A stretch of DNA of 64,000 bases from Platerodrilus igneus (Eukaryota; Arthropoda; Insecta; Coleoptera; Lycidae): NCBI GenBank assembly GCA_036346225.1, contig JARFIW010001459.1, forward strand, positions 310,001-374,000, given 5' to 3'. The notes beneath the pieces are model-generated. The model worked only from the letters and a program-made list of their open reading frames with translations, did not search any database and was not told where the DNA came from. Made by a program: the position numbers and the translations under genes. How positions within the stretch are numbered: the stretch's first letter is position 1; each line of letters starts with the position of its first letter. Of this stretch, positions 33,203-44,279 are shown piece after piece.

Positions 33203-35767
33203 ATTTACACATATATCTAAAGTACGAATTCTTCTCAAAGACTGTTTTTGTAATATGTATTTTAGCAGCTTTTAGTTTGCCAATACCTCTATTTAAAACC
33301 ATGTAATTATCGCGATTTAATGTAACGTCATCAAAATACCACATAGACTTTGAATTAGACTAAAATTAACATTTTATCATTTGCAGATTTTTTTACCGAT
33401 CTATGTATCTTAAACTGTATGCAAATTTGTGTTATTAATGATTAGTATACCGAATAAACTGTATTAACGCTTATTGTCATTTTCCAATGGGTTGTTAATA
33501 ATAATAACATCCTGACGTTTTAGTTTATAAGCTGTAACTTTTTCTCCACACCTCTCCACTAAGAGCTAGTTGAATCAAAAAATAATGTGCCGGTATTTGA
33601 ACACCTATTTGCAAATAAACGGATACATGTCTTTTTAGCTTATTGGTTTGCTAATTGGTTTGCAGATTTATGTAAATGTTGCTAGCGGGGAGAATTTGCA
33701 GATTCGATTGATTTGTAATTTGCAAAAGATTGCATTAGGGTTAATGGGATTAATCTAGTTATGTATTAGATTAGTTTAAAAGATTAAATAAATTAGCGGA
33801 AGAATTTGCCTATGCGGTGGCCCCATAAGGAGGGCTCCATAAGGAGTAATGTATCAGACAGAGACAATTCGGTAAGTTATTTCCCATAAGGAGGGCTCCA
33901 TAAGGAGTAATGTATCAGACAGAGACAGTAGCGGAATAATTTTGTCTATCCGGTGGCCCTGCCCAGGCCCCGACGGGGGATTGTGGCAAATAAGAATTTA
34001 ATTTGCAAAAGATTGCATTAGGGTTAATGGGATTAATCTAGTTATGTATTAGATTAGTTTAAAAGATTAAATAAATTAGCGGAAGAATTTGCCTATGCGG
34101 TGGCCCCATAAGGAGGGCTCCATAAGGAGTAATGTATCAGACAGAGACAATTCGGTATGTTAATTCCCATAAGGAAGGCTCCATAAGGAGTAATGTATCA
34201 GATAGAGACAGTAGCGGAATAATTTTGTCTATCCGGTGGCCCTGCCCAAGCCCCGACGGGTGGATTGTGAAGATTGCATTAGGGTTAATGGATTAATCTA
34301 GTTATGTATTAGATTAGTTTAAAAGATTAAATAAATTAGCGGAGGAATTTGCCTATGCGGTGGCCCCATAAGGAGGGTTATATAAGGAGTAATGTATCAG
34401 ACAGAGACAATTCGGTATGTTAATTCCCATAAGGAGGGCTCCATAAGGAGTAATGTATCAGACAGAGACAGTAGCGAAAGAATTTTGTCTATCCGGTGGC
34501 CCTGCCCAGGCCCCGACGGGGGATTGTGGCAAATAAGAATTTAATTTGCAAAAGATTGCATTAGGGTTAATGGGATTAATCTAGTTATGTATTAGATTAG
34601 TTTAAAAGGTTAAATAAATTAGCCGAAGAATCTGCCTATGCGGTGGCCCCATAAGGAGGGCTTCATAAGGAGTAATGTATCAGACAGAGACAATCCGGTA
34701 TGTTAATTCCCATAAGGAGGGCTCCATAAGGAGTAATGTATCAGACAGAGACAGTAGCGAAAGAATTTTGTCTATCCGGTTGCCCTGCCCAGGCCCCGAC
34801 GGGGGATTGTGGCAAATAAGAATTTAATTTGCAAAAGATTGCATTAGGGTTAATGGGATTAATCTAGTTATGTATTAGATTAGTTTAAAAGATTAAATAA
34901 ATTAGCGGAAGAATTTGCCTATGCCTTGGCCCGATAAGGAGGGCTCCATAAGGTGTAATGTATCAGACAGAGACAATTTGGTATGTTTATTCCCATAAGG
35001 AGGGCTCCATAAGGAGTAATGTATCAGACAGAGACAGTAGCGAAAGAATTTTGTCTATCCGGTGGCCCTGCCCAGGCCCCGACGGGGGATTGTGGCAAAT
35101 AAGAATTTAATTTGCAAAAGATTGCATTAGGGTTAATGGATTAATCTAGTTATGTATTAGATTAGTTTAAAAGATTAAATAAATTAGCGGAAGAATTTGC
35201 CTATGCGGTGGCCCCATAAGGAGGGCTCCATAAGGAGTAATGTATCAGACAGAGACAATCCGGTATGTTAATTCCCATAAGGAGGGCTCCATAAGGAGTA
35301 ATGTATCAGACAGAGACAGTAGCGAAAGAATTTTGTCTATCCGGTAGTCCTGGAGAAGGATGACGGTCCAGATCAGGGTGCCGATAGCACGAGCCATGCC
35401 TGGAGCTAAAAAATGCTTACTTGAAGAAAACTATTGTGCAAATTTAGGCGAAAATTTGCCGATTAAAGGTTATATGGTCCAGATCGGGGTGCTTAGAACA
35501 AGATCCGTGCCAGATCGGGGTGCTGACCCTTTGCCAGATGTGCGAATAATTGCACAAATTAGAATTTAATTAAATTAGCCATGCCTGGGGCTAAAAATTG
35601 CTTAGTTGAAGAAAACTATTGTGCAGATTTTTGTTACTAAATGTGCGAATTCATTGCGAATGTTGAAATTATCCGTGCCTGGGGGTATAAAATGCTTAGT
35701 CGAAGAAAATTATTGTGCGAATTTAAGATTTGCGATGGGTAAGTCGTAGCCCTGTATATACCCTACT
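33203..35767 (-). repeat. Polinton right inverted repeat
   Basis: Counterpart of the left repeat, longer because it holds six rather than two units of the 283-bp array. The inner limit is at a TACGAATTCTTCTCAAAGAC block near 33222. The outer 45 bp is nearly identical to the left end, with a few substitutions such as ATTGTGCGAA against TTGTGCAAA. Confidence 0.85.
33728..35345. repeat. 283-bp tandem array, six units, in right inverted repeat
   Basis: Units start with AGATTGCATTAGGGTTAATG at 33728, 34010, 34271, 34553, 34836 and 35119, giving a spacing of about 283 bp except for one shortened unit of 261 bp. Within each unit the phrase CATAAGGAGGGCTCCATAAG followed by GAGTAATGTATCAGACAGAG occurs twice, so the array has two levels. 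The left repeat has only about two such units. Confidence 0.92.
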
Positions 35768-36427
35768 CATACACCTCCAATTGCTAGTTTAGAAGGTGCT
35801 CTTGATTCTCCAAATAACCTGCACGAAGCACAAAATACAGATCCTGTACTTTTTGAATACACTAGATAGTCCCTTAATGTCAATTCACCGTTCATCAGTT
35901 TTCTGTCAAAAATTCCTTTTTCTAAAGATCTTGTTTTATCTCCTAAAACTCTTCTAGAATTTTTGAAGTCACAGTCTGTGTTTTTATTGATACCCCTACA
36001 TAAAAATGTGTCAATTGTTGTTTCATTGATTTTCCACTCAAATGGATAATCAGATATTTTATCGCTAACAAGGTTATTTGTGTTTACGAATTCTGAACTT
36101 TTATTAATAATATTAGTTCGTTCATTTTCAATATTTAATTTAAAAGCGACACTGCCATCATTATTCTCCACTTCAAACTCACTTATTAATTGTTCATGGT
36201 TTTCAACATTGTCAAACCCGCTACTAGATATAAAATCTTTCTATTGATTCGAACAACCCGCTATCATTTGTTTTCCACTTCCACTTCCGCTATAATTTGT
36301 TCTTTCGATAGGTTTAAAAAAGCTGTCCATCTATGAATAGTTTTTAAAGGTTTGTCTCTTTTTCACGTTTTTCTCTTGCAAGTTTAAGATACGACGATCC
36401 ACTAAGCTTTCTTCTGATGTCACTCAT
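35768..36427 (-). pseudogene. hAT transposase, N-terminal part with TTF-type zinc finger
   Basis: The likely start is the ATG at 36427 (MSDIRRKLSG, the usual beginning of ZMYM1-like hAT proteins), followed by stops and a frame open at 35767-36171. It encodes the TTF-type zinc-finger region: WKINETTIDTFLCRGINK, then LRDYLVYSKSTGSVFCASCRLFG (CxxC). It ends abruptly at the Polinton terminus in SKLAIGGV. Its continuation is at 21087 going down, which reads SDCKNIG in frame once the insertion and one 6-bp duplication are removed. Confidence 0.88.
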
Positions 36428-36495
36428 GTTTCAATAGTAATAAAATTAAGACACTTAAATAAAACAATTTTGGTAGAATACTGCTGTAACGTGAC

Positions 36496-36976
36496 TGGGC
36501 AAGAAAGGGGTTATTGGTTCACAAATAGGATTGGAAGTCGACTCTTTCTGATATTGATTTAGGGTTTAGTTTATTAACAATAATTAGCTTAGTAAAAGAA
36601 AACACTTCGATTGGACATGTATGTAGAATAAAAACAAGCGTGCTCGATTAACGTATGTACATTTACTTCATTTATTAGTTTAATTAGAATAGTACAATAG
36701 CCGCGCAAAGCGAGGCATTTAAAACACTAGACACAATTACATATTCATTTAGAATGATTGCTCATAGGGAGCATTGCGAATAGTAATATTGCGCGACCGC
36801 TCTTGACCGCATTTTATACAGAACTGTTCACCTTAACGAACGACGTTACCCCTATGAGGTCTAGTCCAATTAAAGGTGGGGTGCGTTGGGATATTCCTAG
36901 ATTCTAACCGCTTGAATGGTTTAACCAAGGTGAAGATAGACTTGTAGATTCGTAGAAGCGGCATAAAATCCTAACA
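36496..36976 (-). repeat. BEL element 3' LTR
   Basis: 481 bp. Against the other LTR it has TTTAGGGTTTAG for TTTAGGTTTTAG and GATAGACTT for GATAGATTT. On the - strand it runs TGTTAGGATTTT to CTTGCCCA. Confidence 0.93.
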
Positions 36977-37158
36977 TACCGGCCGCCTTGAAATCTCCAA
37001 GATTTCGAAACAAGTATAAGTATAAGTTAGCAAAATAGTAAATATAAGCAATACATGAAATGCTATAAACATTTCCAATAAGTAGAATACAAATCAGTAA
37101 AACAAGAAAATTCTTAAGATAAACATCAAAGCACTAAAAAAAATCAAAGATCAAAATT

Positions 37159-40100
37159 TCACTCTGTATTAGGTAGCACGCACAGCTTATGCACTGAACG
37201 ATTAACTAAATTTCCAATAGGTACACGCACAGTAACATTTCGCAGAACACCATCAGTAGCAGGATGTAGTTCCGTTACTCTACCAAGGGACCATTTAAGT
37301 GGAGGTAAGTTATCTTCTTTAATTAGTACAAGAGAACCAACCTTTAGAAGTTCAGGTAAGTTTTTAAACCATTTTACTCTACGTTGCATCTCAGGTACAA
37401 CTAGTAAGTTCCAGCGTTTCCAAAGATCTTGCGTAATCTTTTGAATACGCTGATATAGCGACAATTTATTTTCAGCTAGTTGCAGTAGATTGTGCTCAGG
37501 AAGAAGGCATAAAGGTTTGCCTATCAGAAAGTGACCAGGTGTCAAAGGATTGTGATCAGAAGGATCGTTAGATAGTGGTGAAAGAGGGCGTGAGTTCAAC
37601 GTAGCCTCGATTTGCACTAAGACAGTCTGCAGATCTTCATACGTCAAGTTAGTGTTGCCTAAAACCCGTTTTAAGTGAGTCTTAGTCGCCTTGATACTGT
37701 TTTCCCACAAGCCACCTTGATGAGGCGAACGAGGGGTAATAAATTCCCAGTTAATTCCATGACTAGCCAAAAAATTGGAAATTTTAGTGTTATTATTTTT
37801 ATTAGTAAGAAAGTCAGAAAGTTCTTTTAGTTTTTTAGAAGCGCCAACAAAGTTAGTAGCATTGTCAGACGTAATTAAATTAGGATTGCCCCTGCGGCCT
37901 ATAAATCTTGTTAGAACAGCTAAGAACGCAGGAGTAGACAAGTGGGTTACTAAGTCCAAGTGGATAGCTTTAGTGACCATGCATATAAACAAGCAGATGT
38001 ACGACTTTATAAGTTTAGCGCCGCGAAGCTTGCGATCTTTTATTAAAATGGGTCCGGCATAATCAATGCCAACATTATAAAAAACAGGAGTATTAGACTC
38101 AAGTCGCTTAGCTGGTAAGTTACCCATATGAGGGTGGTAAGAAGTAGGTTTAGCGCGGAAGCATTTAATGCATTCATGGCAGACTTGTTTAGCTGTAGTT
38201 AGTCCGGTTATAGGCCAATAGTGTTCTCGGACAAATGCTAACAATTGCTGCGGTCCGCAGTGCATTAGTTTAACATGAAAATGTTGGAATATTAATTTAG
38301 TTAGTTTGTGTTTTTTAGGTAGTAAAATAGGAAATTTTTTGTCGAAGTTATAAGTGAAATTTTTTAGGCGCCCACCAACTCTAAGTATGTTATCTTCATC
38401 TAGGAACGGATTCAATGATAATATGCTTGAATCGGCTTTAATAGTACGCTTAGTTTTTAGTTGAGTTATTACTGACCCGAAGACCTCGGCTTGACAAAGT
38501 TTAATAAGGATATTAAGACTGTTTTGTAGTTCTCTGGTAGTTAGTACACCAGTAGTTTGAATTGTTCCCGGTGTAGAATTTTTTACAAACCTGAAAATCC
38601 AGGCTGTAATACGCTGCAGCCGGTTTAGTGAGGAATATTTATGTAGTAAGTCTGAAGCCTGTAAGTTTAGCAAAGCTACAGTATTATTTGATACAGATTT
38701 AAGTTCTGAATCAACCAAGATGTTAGTAATAGCACTTTGAGTAGGCCAATTGTGGCGTTGTTCCGTAAGGAAGTTAGGACCATTCCACCATAAAGGGCAG
38801 TCCAGTAACTCATTTATAGTTAGCCCGCGAGACACAAGATCCGCAGGATTTAGTTTAGATGGGATATGAGACCACGAATTTATATCAGTTAGTTCTTGAA
38901 TTAGAGCTATTCTGTTAGCAACAAATATTTTAAATCTATTTGGTGCAGACTTAATCCAATGCAGTACTATCATTGAATCAGTCCAAAGTTGTACGTGCGC
39001 AATAGGGATAGTTAGAACGGATTTTATCTTGTCCACCAGTTGGGCTAGTAACACCGCCGCGCACAATTCCAATCTTGGGATCGTAGCACCATGTAGAGGA
39101 GCGACGCGAGATTTAAAGCATAGTAAGTTAGAATGACAGTTACCGTCAGTATCGATAACGCGAACATAAATGCAGGCGCCGTAGGCATAGCTGCTACTAT
39201 CACTAAATCCGTGAAGCTCTATGGAAATGTAATTTGTAGGAATTACACACCGAGGGATGTGCAAATTTTTAAGTGCACTTAATTGTGTTTTAAAGGCATT
39301 CCAATCGGAATTTAAATTTTCAGGAATACTTTCATCCCAGGATGTCCTGAACTGCCATAGCTTTTGGATTAGAAGCTTACCTATAGCTGTGGTTGGCGAT
39401 AAAAGACCTAGTGGGTCAAAAATTTGCGAAACCATTGATAGAATGGAACGCTTAGTATTTTTAGTTGTATTAGATTTAAGTTGGACGTTATACAGTATAA
39501 CGTCTTGTGTAGAATTCCAAACGATACCTAAAGTTTTGGCATTCACACGTTCGCCCATAGGAATATTATAAAGTTCAGTATTCTCTGAGTAGATTAGGTT
39601 TTCTGTAGAATTAGATAAGAATTTTCTGATAGGAAAACCAACACTAGCTAAAACAGTAGTGAGGTCTGTCTGCAAGGATAGCATTTCCTGTACAGTATTA
39701 ACGCCAGTAATTAGATCATCCATATAGAAATCAGATCTTAGGATAGCTAAAACCTTAGGATGCGTTTTACTACAGAGATCAGAGAGATGAAGTAGGCATT
39801 TTGTAGCTAGGTAGCTAGCACTAGCCGTGCCATAAGTCACAGTATTAAGTTCGTAGGTTTCTAGATTTAAAGTAGGATCATCACGCCAAAGTATGCGTTG
39901 AAACTTACGCTCAGCAGGCTGCACTAGTACCTGGCGATACATTTTTTCGATGTCACCAGTTAACGCAATTTTATGTTGACGGAAACGTATAAGTATAGAA
40001 AATAGGTCATTTTGAATGACAGGACCAACAACTTGTGTATCGTTAATAGATACATTAGAATGTGTAGGTGCACTACCATCAAAAACTACTCTTAGTTTTG

Positions 40101-40716
40101 TAGTTAACGAGTCGGACTTAAAAACAGCATGGTGTGTGTGGTAAGTAGTATGGAGGTATGTTAGAGATATTTAGTTCGGCATCTAGAGTCTTTAGCTGCG
40201 TTGGATTTGTCGGTTCGGTATTAGTTGAAACCTTAGACATATGATCCAACGAAATATATTCATGAATGAATTTTGAATATTCGATTTTAAGTTTAGGGTT
40301 CAAAAGAAACTTCTTTTCTAAGTTGAAAAATCTTTTCTTTGCTAACTCCAAAGAATAACCTAGTTTACCTAACTTAGAGTTAAAAGGTATAGAAACCACA
40401 AAACGTCCAGTTTCGTTTTGAGTGATTGTTTCCGAAAAATGATTTTCACAAAACCGTTCTTCGGGGGATAGTTTAGATAGTTCGCTAAGAGGTTCTATGC
40501 TCTCGAGCTGCCAAAATTTTTCTACAGAATCGTTTAAGCTCTTAATAGTAGGTCTTGCACCATTAATAGCCAAATGTGTGCAAGCTAAATTATTAGTGTG
40601 TGGTGGGGCTGGACAATTTCCAGAGATCACCCATCCAAGCAACGTTTTTTGCAGAGTAGGTTTACCCTTACCTAGTGAAATTTGTCCTACACATAATAGA
40701 GAGTAAAAATCACTAG
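37159..40716 (-). pseudogene. BEL reverse transcriptase, RNase H and integrase
   Basis: The pol frame continues from the TGA (40716 down to 40118), breaks by a shift within a CA-rich stretch at about 40125-40140, and runs open from near 40100 through 39942 to 37159. LRSDFYMDDLITGV carries the catalytic Asp pair of the RT (near 39720). The RNase H region follows (FSDSSSYAYGACIY). The integrase has HCGPQQLLAF...CHECIKC (zinc), VGIDYAGPI, TSDNATNFVG and GGLWENSIKATK (Asp, Asp, Glu). The end, GSLVLIKEDNLPPLKW, is the DUF5641 tail typical of BEL/Pao. The last 927 codons are uninterrupted. Confidence 0.92.
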
Positions 40717-40717
40717 C

Positions 40718-42431
40718 TCAAATTAGAATCTCTATAGGAAGAGATTTATTAAAGTTAGCGTCGGCAAGCTTGATCCCGTTAGGAATTTCCAGCTGCGACT
40801 TATCGAAATCTTCCAAAGGTAGGTTTTCGGCAATTTTGGGAATGGTTAAACACTCCAAGTTTACAGTGTGACCACAAGTAGTAGATGTCAGTTGCAAGTT
40901 AACTACAGAATTAGAGACAGAAGAATTTGAATTTAGGCCAATAATTTTGGTGTTAGTGAGATTTAATTTTAAGCCCAGTTTTTTAGCAAACTCATCTGTA
41001 ATGAAATTAGCATGTGAAGCGGAATCCAAAATAGCTCTGGCTGGTTGCCATTTATTTTGAATATTTTTTACTTTAACACAGGCAGTAGCTAGCAGTACTT
41101 GCTGCATGCTAGCAGGAAAACAAGAAAGTGTGGTACTAGTATTTAGTACAGTTTCTGTGGAGGCATTTTCGGAATTTCTCCTCTGTTCAGTGGGAGAAGC
41201 ACCAGCATTAGTTTCCAAATGCAACAACGTGCTGTGTCGTTTATTACACCGCTTGCAATTAGATTTGGATCTGCAAGTTGTTTGTTTTGAATGACGAAGG
41301 CAGTTTTTACACAAGTCAGTATTTGAAACCTTGTCAAAACGTTGTTTTGTAGTTAGTTTTAGAAAGTCAGGACATTGAGTGATAAAGTGGTTTAGTTTGC
41401 ATATAGGACATGCATTACCGCGTTCACTAGTAGTAATAAATGCCTGTTTATAGTTAGTTTTAATTTTAGGTTGTTGATTTTTAGGAAAACTCTGACTAGT
41501 ACATGTTTGTTTGTCGTGCTCAATCTCCTCTAGTAATTGGCAACGATTTTTTAGGAAGTCGTCTATTTCATTTAGACTCAGTATAGCGTTTCGCTTATAT
41601 TTTGATAATTCAGTTCTAGAACCATCATCTAGTTTAGTCATTAAAATGTGCGACACAAACATTCCAGTCTCGTCGATAGATGTGTCTAGTTTTCGTAACG
41701 CTCTAATGTGTTTGAATAACGTACCATACAAACAACGTAATTCGGAGCCGTTAGATTTTAGAATAGGTTTAAGGTCAAAAATAGCCTTTATGTGATTTTG
41801 TATAATCAATTTAGGATTATTAAATCTATTCTGAAGTAGATTGAATGCTATACGGTAATTCTCGCCTGAAGGAGCAATATTTGCAATAAGTTCGCTTGCA
41901 GAACCTTTTAGACTACCTTTTAGGTGGAGAAAGCGTTCTACGTCGCTTAGATTAGGATTATTATGAACGAGTGCCATAAAAATTTCTAGGTATGATGGAA
42001 ACTCAGTGAAAGTTCCAGAAAAATTAGGTATACTTAATTTTGGTAATTTAGCATTTATTTGTTTGGTAGATGTAGTTCTACCTGGGCTCGCTGCAGAGCT
42101 TAAAGACTGATGAGCTTGCTCTAGATAGCTTACAAGTACCTTTTAAGAAGCTAGTTGCTTTACTTATAAGATCAATAAATTTATCAAAATAGTCATCTTC
42201 AGAGATTATTTCTTGGGATGTAACTGAATTTGCAGTCAGCTCAATAGATACTTCTCTATATTTTGCTGCGGCTGGTTTGATAATATCCAACCGTAAGTTC
42301 AAATTAGCAATAACAGTTTGGGTAATTGGTACACTAGTAATTGTAGCAAGAAACCGCTCAAAGTTTTCTAGTTCGTTAATTAGCGATTTGGCTGTAGCCA
42401 ACGCAATCTTAGCTTGATATTGTTTAGGCAT
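40718..42431 (-). pseudogene. BEL Gag and protease region (one frameshift)
   Basis: The polyprotein starts at 42431 (MPKQYQAKIALATAKSL) and is open to 42078, then continues in another frame from 41977, so a shift lies near 42100. Gag carries the BEL capsid-like segment (LKGSASELIANIAPSGENY) and two zinc-binding clusters, CPICKLNHFITQC and CKNC...CRSKSNCKRCNKRH, for RNA binding. The aspartic protease motif is ARAILDSASHANF near 41025 (D-S-A). A TGA at 40718-40720 ends the frame just after LPIEILI, where a sense codon is expected. Confidence 0.88.
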
Positions 42432-43054
42432 TGTCTAGATGAATATGCCGAAAACAATAATCAAACATTTTAGAAATGCAGTAAGAAGCTCAAACGCAAT
42501 ATATATATTTAGTAAATATAATATTACGCTTAGTTCACGTATTAACTAGTTACAACTTCAACATAATGAAAGTTGCAACCTTTTAGTAATTATTGATTAG
42601 TATTGTTTGCTTAGATACGCAAACATTACCAACAAGCATTAATTTAAATAATAGTAGTTTAAATTTTATGTATGAAAACGACTAGCACTCACTCAAATTT
42701 CAAACTGTGGTACTTGAATAAATTGAAAGCTTTTTTAGTAAAGCTAAGTCAAACTCAAGGTAGATAATAATGTTAATTTTATAAAAGGGATGAGCAGTCG
42801 CTTATCATTTAAAGGTAGCAAGATGTAACTGACCTTAAGCTGGAAGCGTAGCATAAAGCTGTTTTATCCTTGAAGCATTGACGGGCTGTTAACCATTACT
42901 AGAATGCCATGCGCGATACTTTTAGTTAGGGTGCACATGACGATAGTGTTTTTTGCAGTCGAACACACTTCACGCGTTTATAGAACACGTATTTAATGTT
43001 TGAAATAATAATTATCCATTATTTAGCACTAATGGAATCCGCCTCGAAGGACCA

Positions 43055-43535
43055 TGGGCAAGAAAGGGGTTATTGGTTCACAAATAGGATTGGAAGTCGA
43101 CTCTTTCTGATATTGATTTAGGTTTTAGTTTATTAACAATAATTAGCTTAGTAAAAGAAAACACTTCGATTGGACATGTATGTAGAATAAAAACAAGCGT
43201 GCTCGATTAACGTATGTACATTTACTTCATTTATTAGTTTAATTAGAATAGTACAATAGCCGCGCAAAGCGAGGCATTTAAAACACTAGACACAATTACA
43301 TATTCATTTAGAATGATTGCTCATAGGGAGCATTGCGAATAGTAATATTGCGCGACCGCTCTTGACCGCATTTTATACAGAACTGTTCACCTTAACGAAC
43401 GACGTTACCCCTATGAGGTCTAGTCCAATTAAAGGTGGGGTGCGTTGGGATATTCCTAGATTCTAACCGCTTGAATGGTTTAACCAAGGTGAAGATAGAT
43501 TTGTAGATTCGTAGAAGCGGCATAAAATCCTAACA
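43055..43535 (-). repeat. BEL element 5' LTR
   Basis: 481 bp, flanked at its outer side by the GTGAC duplication and at its inner side by the primer-binding-like sequence. It would hold the promoter for the - strand transcript. Confidence 0.93.
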
Positions 43536-43540
43536 GTGAC

Positions 43541-44271
43541 ACTGTTTAATATTTAAAGTCACACAACACTCAATAGTTGTTTTAAGCAAACGAGAATTAA
43601 ATACAATATGCGAACCATCACCTTACGAATAAGAAGAACTGAATACAAACCGACGCGGCGAACGACCATCTGGGTACTGAGTGTCCGAAGAGTAAGTGTC
43701 ATGATGAAACGGTGCGACGAACAGGCGCCGGGCGGCCGGTGGTGTTGGCATTGACCAACGGAGGGTGTCAACTATCTCAATATAACCTCTTGTGTGCCTG
43801 TGGAAGAGAACACTTAGCTTTCCTTGCTCTGTACAATATCCTTTTCTTAATAATTTTAAGTGGTTTCCAAATTTGTTAAGCTTTTACAACTATAATTTTA
43901 TGATAAATATAAAAATAAAAGGAAAGTGTACTATAGCAACTTAAACATAAATATACGAAATACGATGCGGTATAAAAATAACCGTATAAAATTCTTCGAT
44001 ACCAAAGCAAGCATCAAAGCAAAGCATGCGTGGATAATTACAAGATTAGGTCAAACCATCGGCACGGTGACTAAAGCTACGCTCCGCACCTTTAGTCACG
44101 AGTACATGTCACGCCACACTGCGCCGTTTTCGTTTTGTTGTTGTTTTCTGTATATTGTACTTGGCAAACTATTTTTAAATAAAAAACCAATTATTGTGGC
44201 GCCGCTGCCGCCCTCCGTGAGCTGCCGCCATACGCGCGTGCCTATAGAGCCTAGTGGGAAATCCAGGTTTG
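43541..44271. other. hAT 5' non-coding end
   Basis: Between the BEL element and the hAT terminus. It holds no convincing gene. GC-rich stretches (CGCCGGGCGGCCGG near 43726 and the GCCGCTGCCGCCCTCCG region near 44205) are typical of the ends of this hAT group. Confidence 0.6.
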
Positions 44272-44279
44272 CTCTGAAA

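Larger units (their letters stand above)
21088..35767 (+). mobile_element. Polinton/Maverick-like (adintovirus-like) element, no polB seen
   Basis: A 14,680-bp element with long inverted repeats starting AGTAGGGTATATACAGGG on both ends (AG...CT termini) and a 6-bp target duplication, GATACA left (21082-21087) and CATACA right (35768-35773), one base diverged. The 6-bp duplication and AG/CT ends are the known Polinton signature. The + strand carries PLA2, adenain-like protease, penton-like, major capsid, packaging ATPase, integrase and several unknown genes. I could not find a DNA polymerase B, normally over 3 kb, in any frame. Several genes are frameshifted, so this copy is dead. It lies inside a hAT transposase gene. 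Confidence 0.9.
36496..43535 (-). mobile_element. BEL/Pao retrotransposon, nearly complete
   Basis: 7,040 bp with 481-bp LTRs (TGGGCAAG...CCTAACA on the + strand) and a perfect 5-bp target duplication GTGAC (36491-36495 and 43536-43540). gag-pol is on the - strand. The LTRs differ at only a few positions by eye, so the insertion is recent. A primer-binding-like site begins TGGTCCTTCGAGG directly inside the 5' LTR (just left of 43055, - strand), and a purine-rich AAGGCGGCCGG precedes the 3' LTR. It lies in the hAT element, 64 bases upstream of the transposase start. Confidence 0.93.
18687..44271 (-). mobile_element. hAT (ZMYM1-like) element expanded by two nested insertions
   Basis: The left end CAGGTCCGGATTT and the reverse complement of the right end CAAACCTGGATTT agree at 9 of 13 bases. 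Both are flanked by a perfect 8-bp direct repeat CTCTGAAA (18679-18686 and 44272-44279), the hAT signature. Removing the Polinton with one 6-bp duplication and the BEL element with one 5-bp duplication leaves about 3.85 kb, a normal hAT length. The transposase is on the - strand, its N-terminus at 35768-36427 and its C-terminus at 19200-21087. Confidence 0.85.

Noticed and set aside
33728..35345. Possible CRISPR-like array
   Set aside because: Units are 283 bp with no short repeat/variable spacer pattern. They lie in a eukaryotic transposon inverted repeat.
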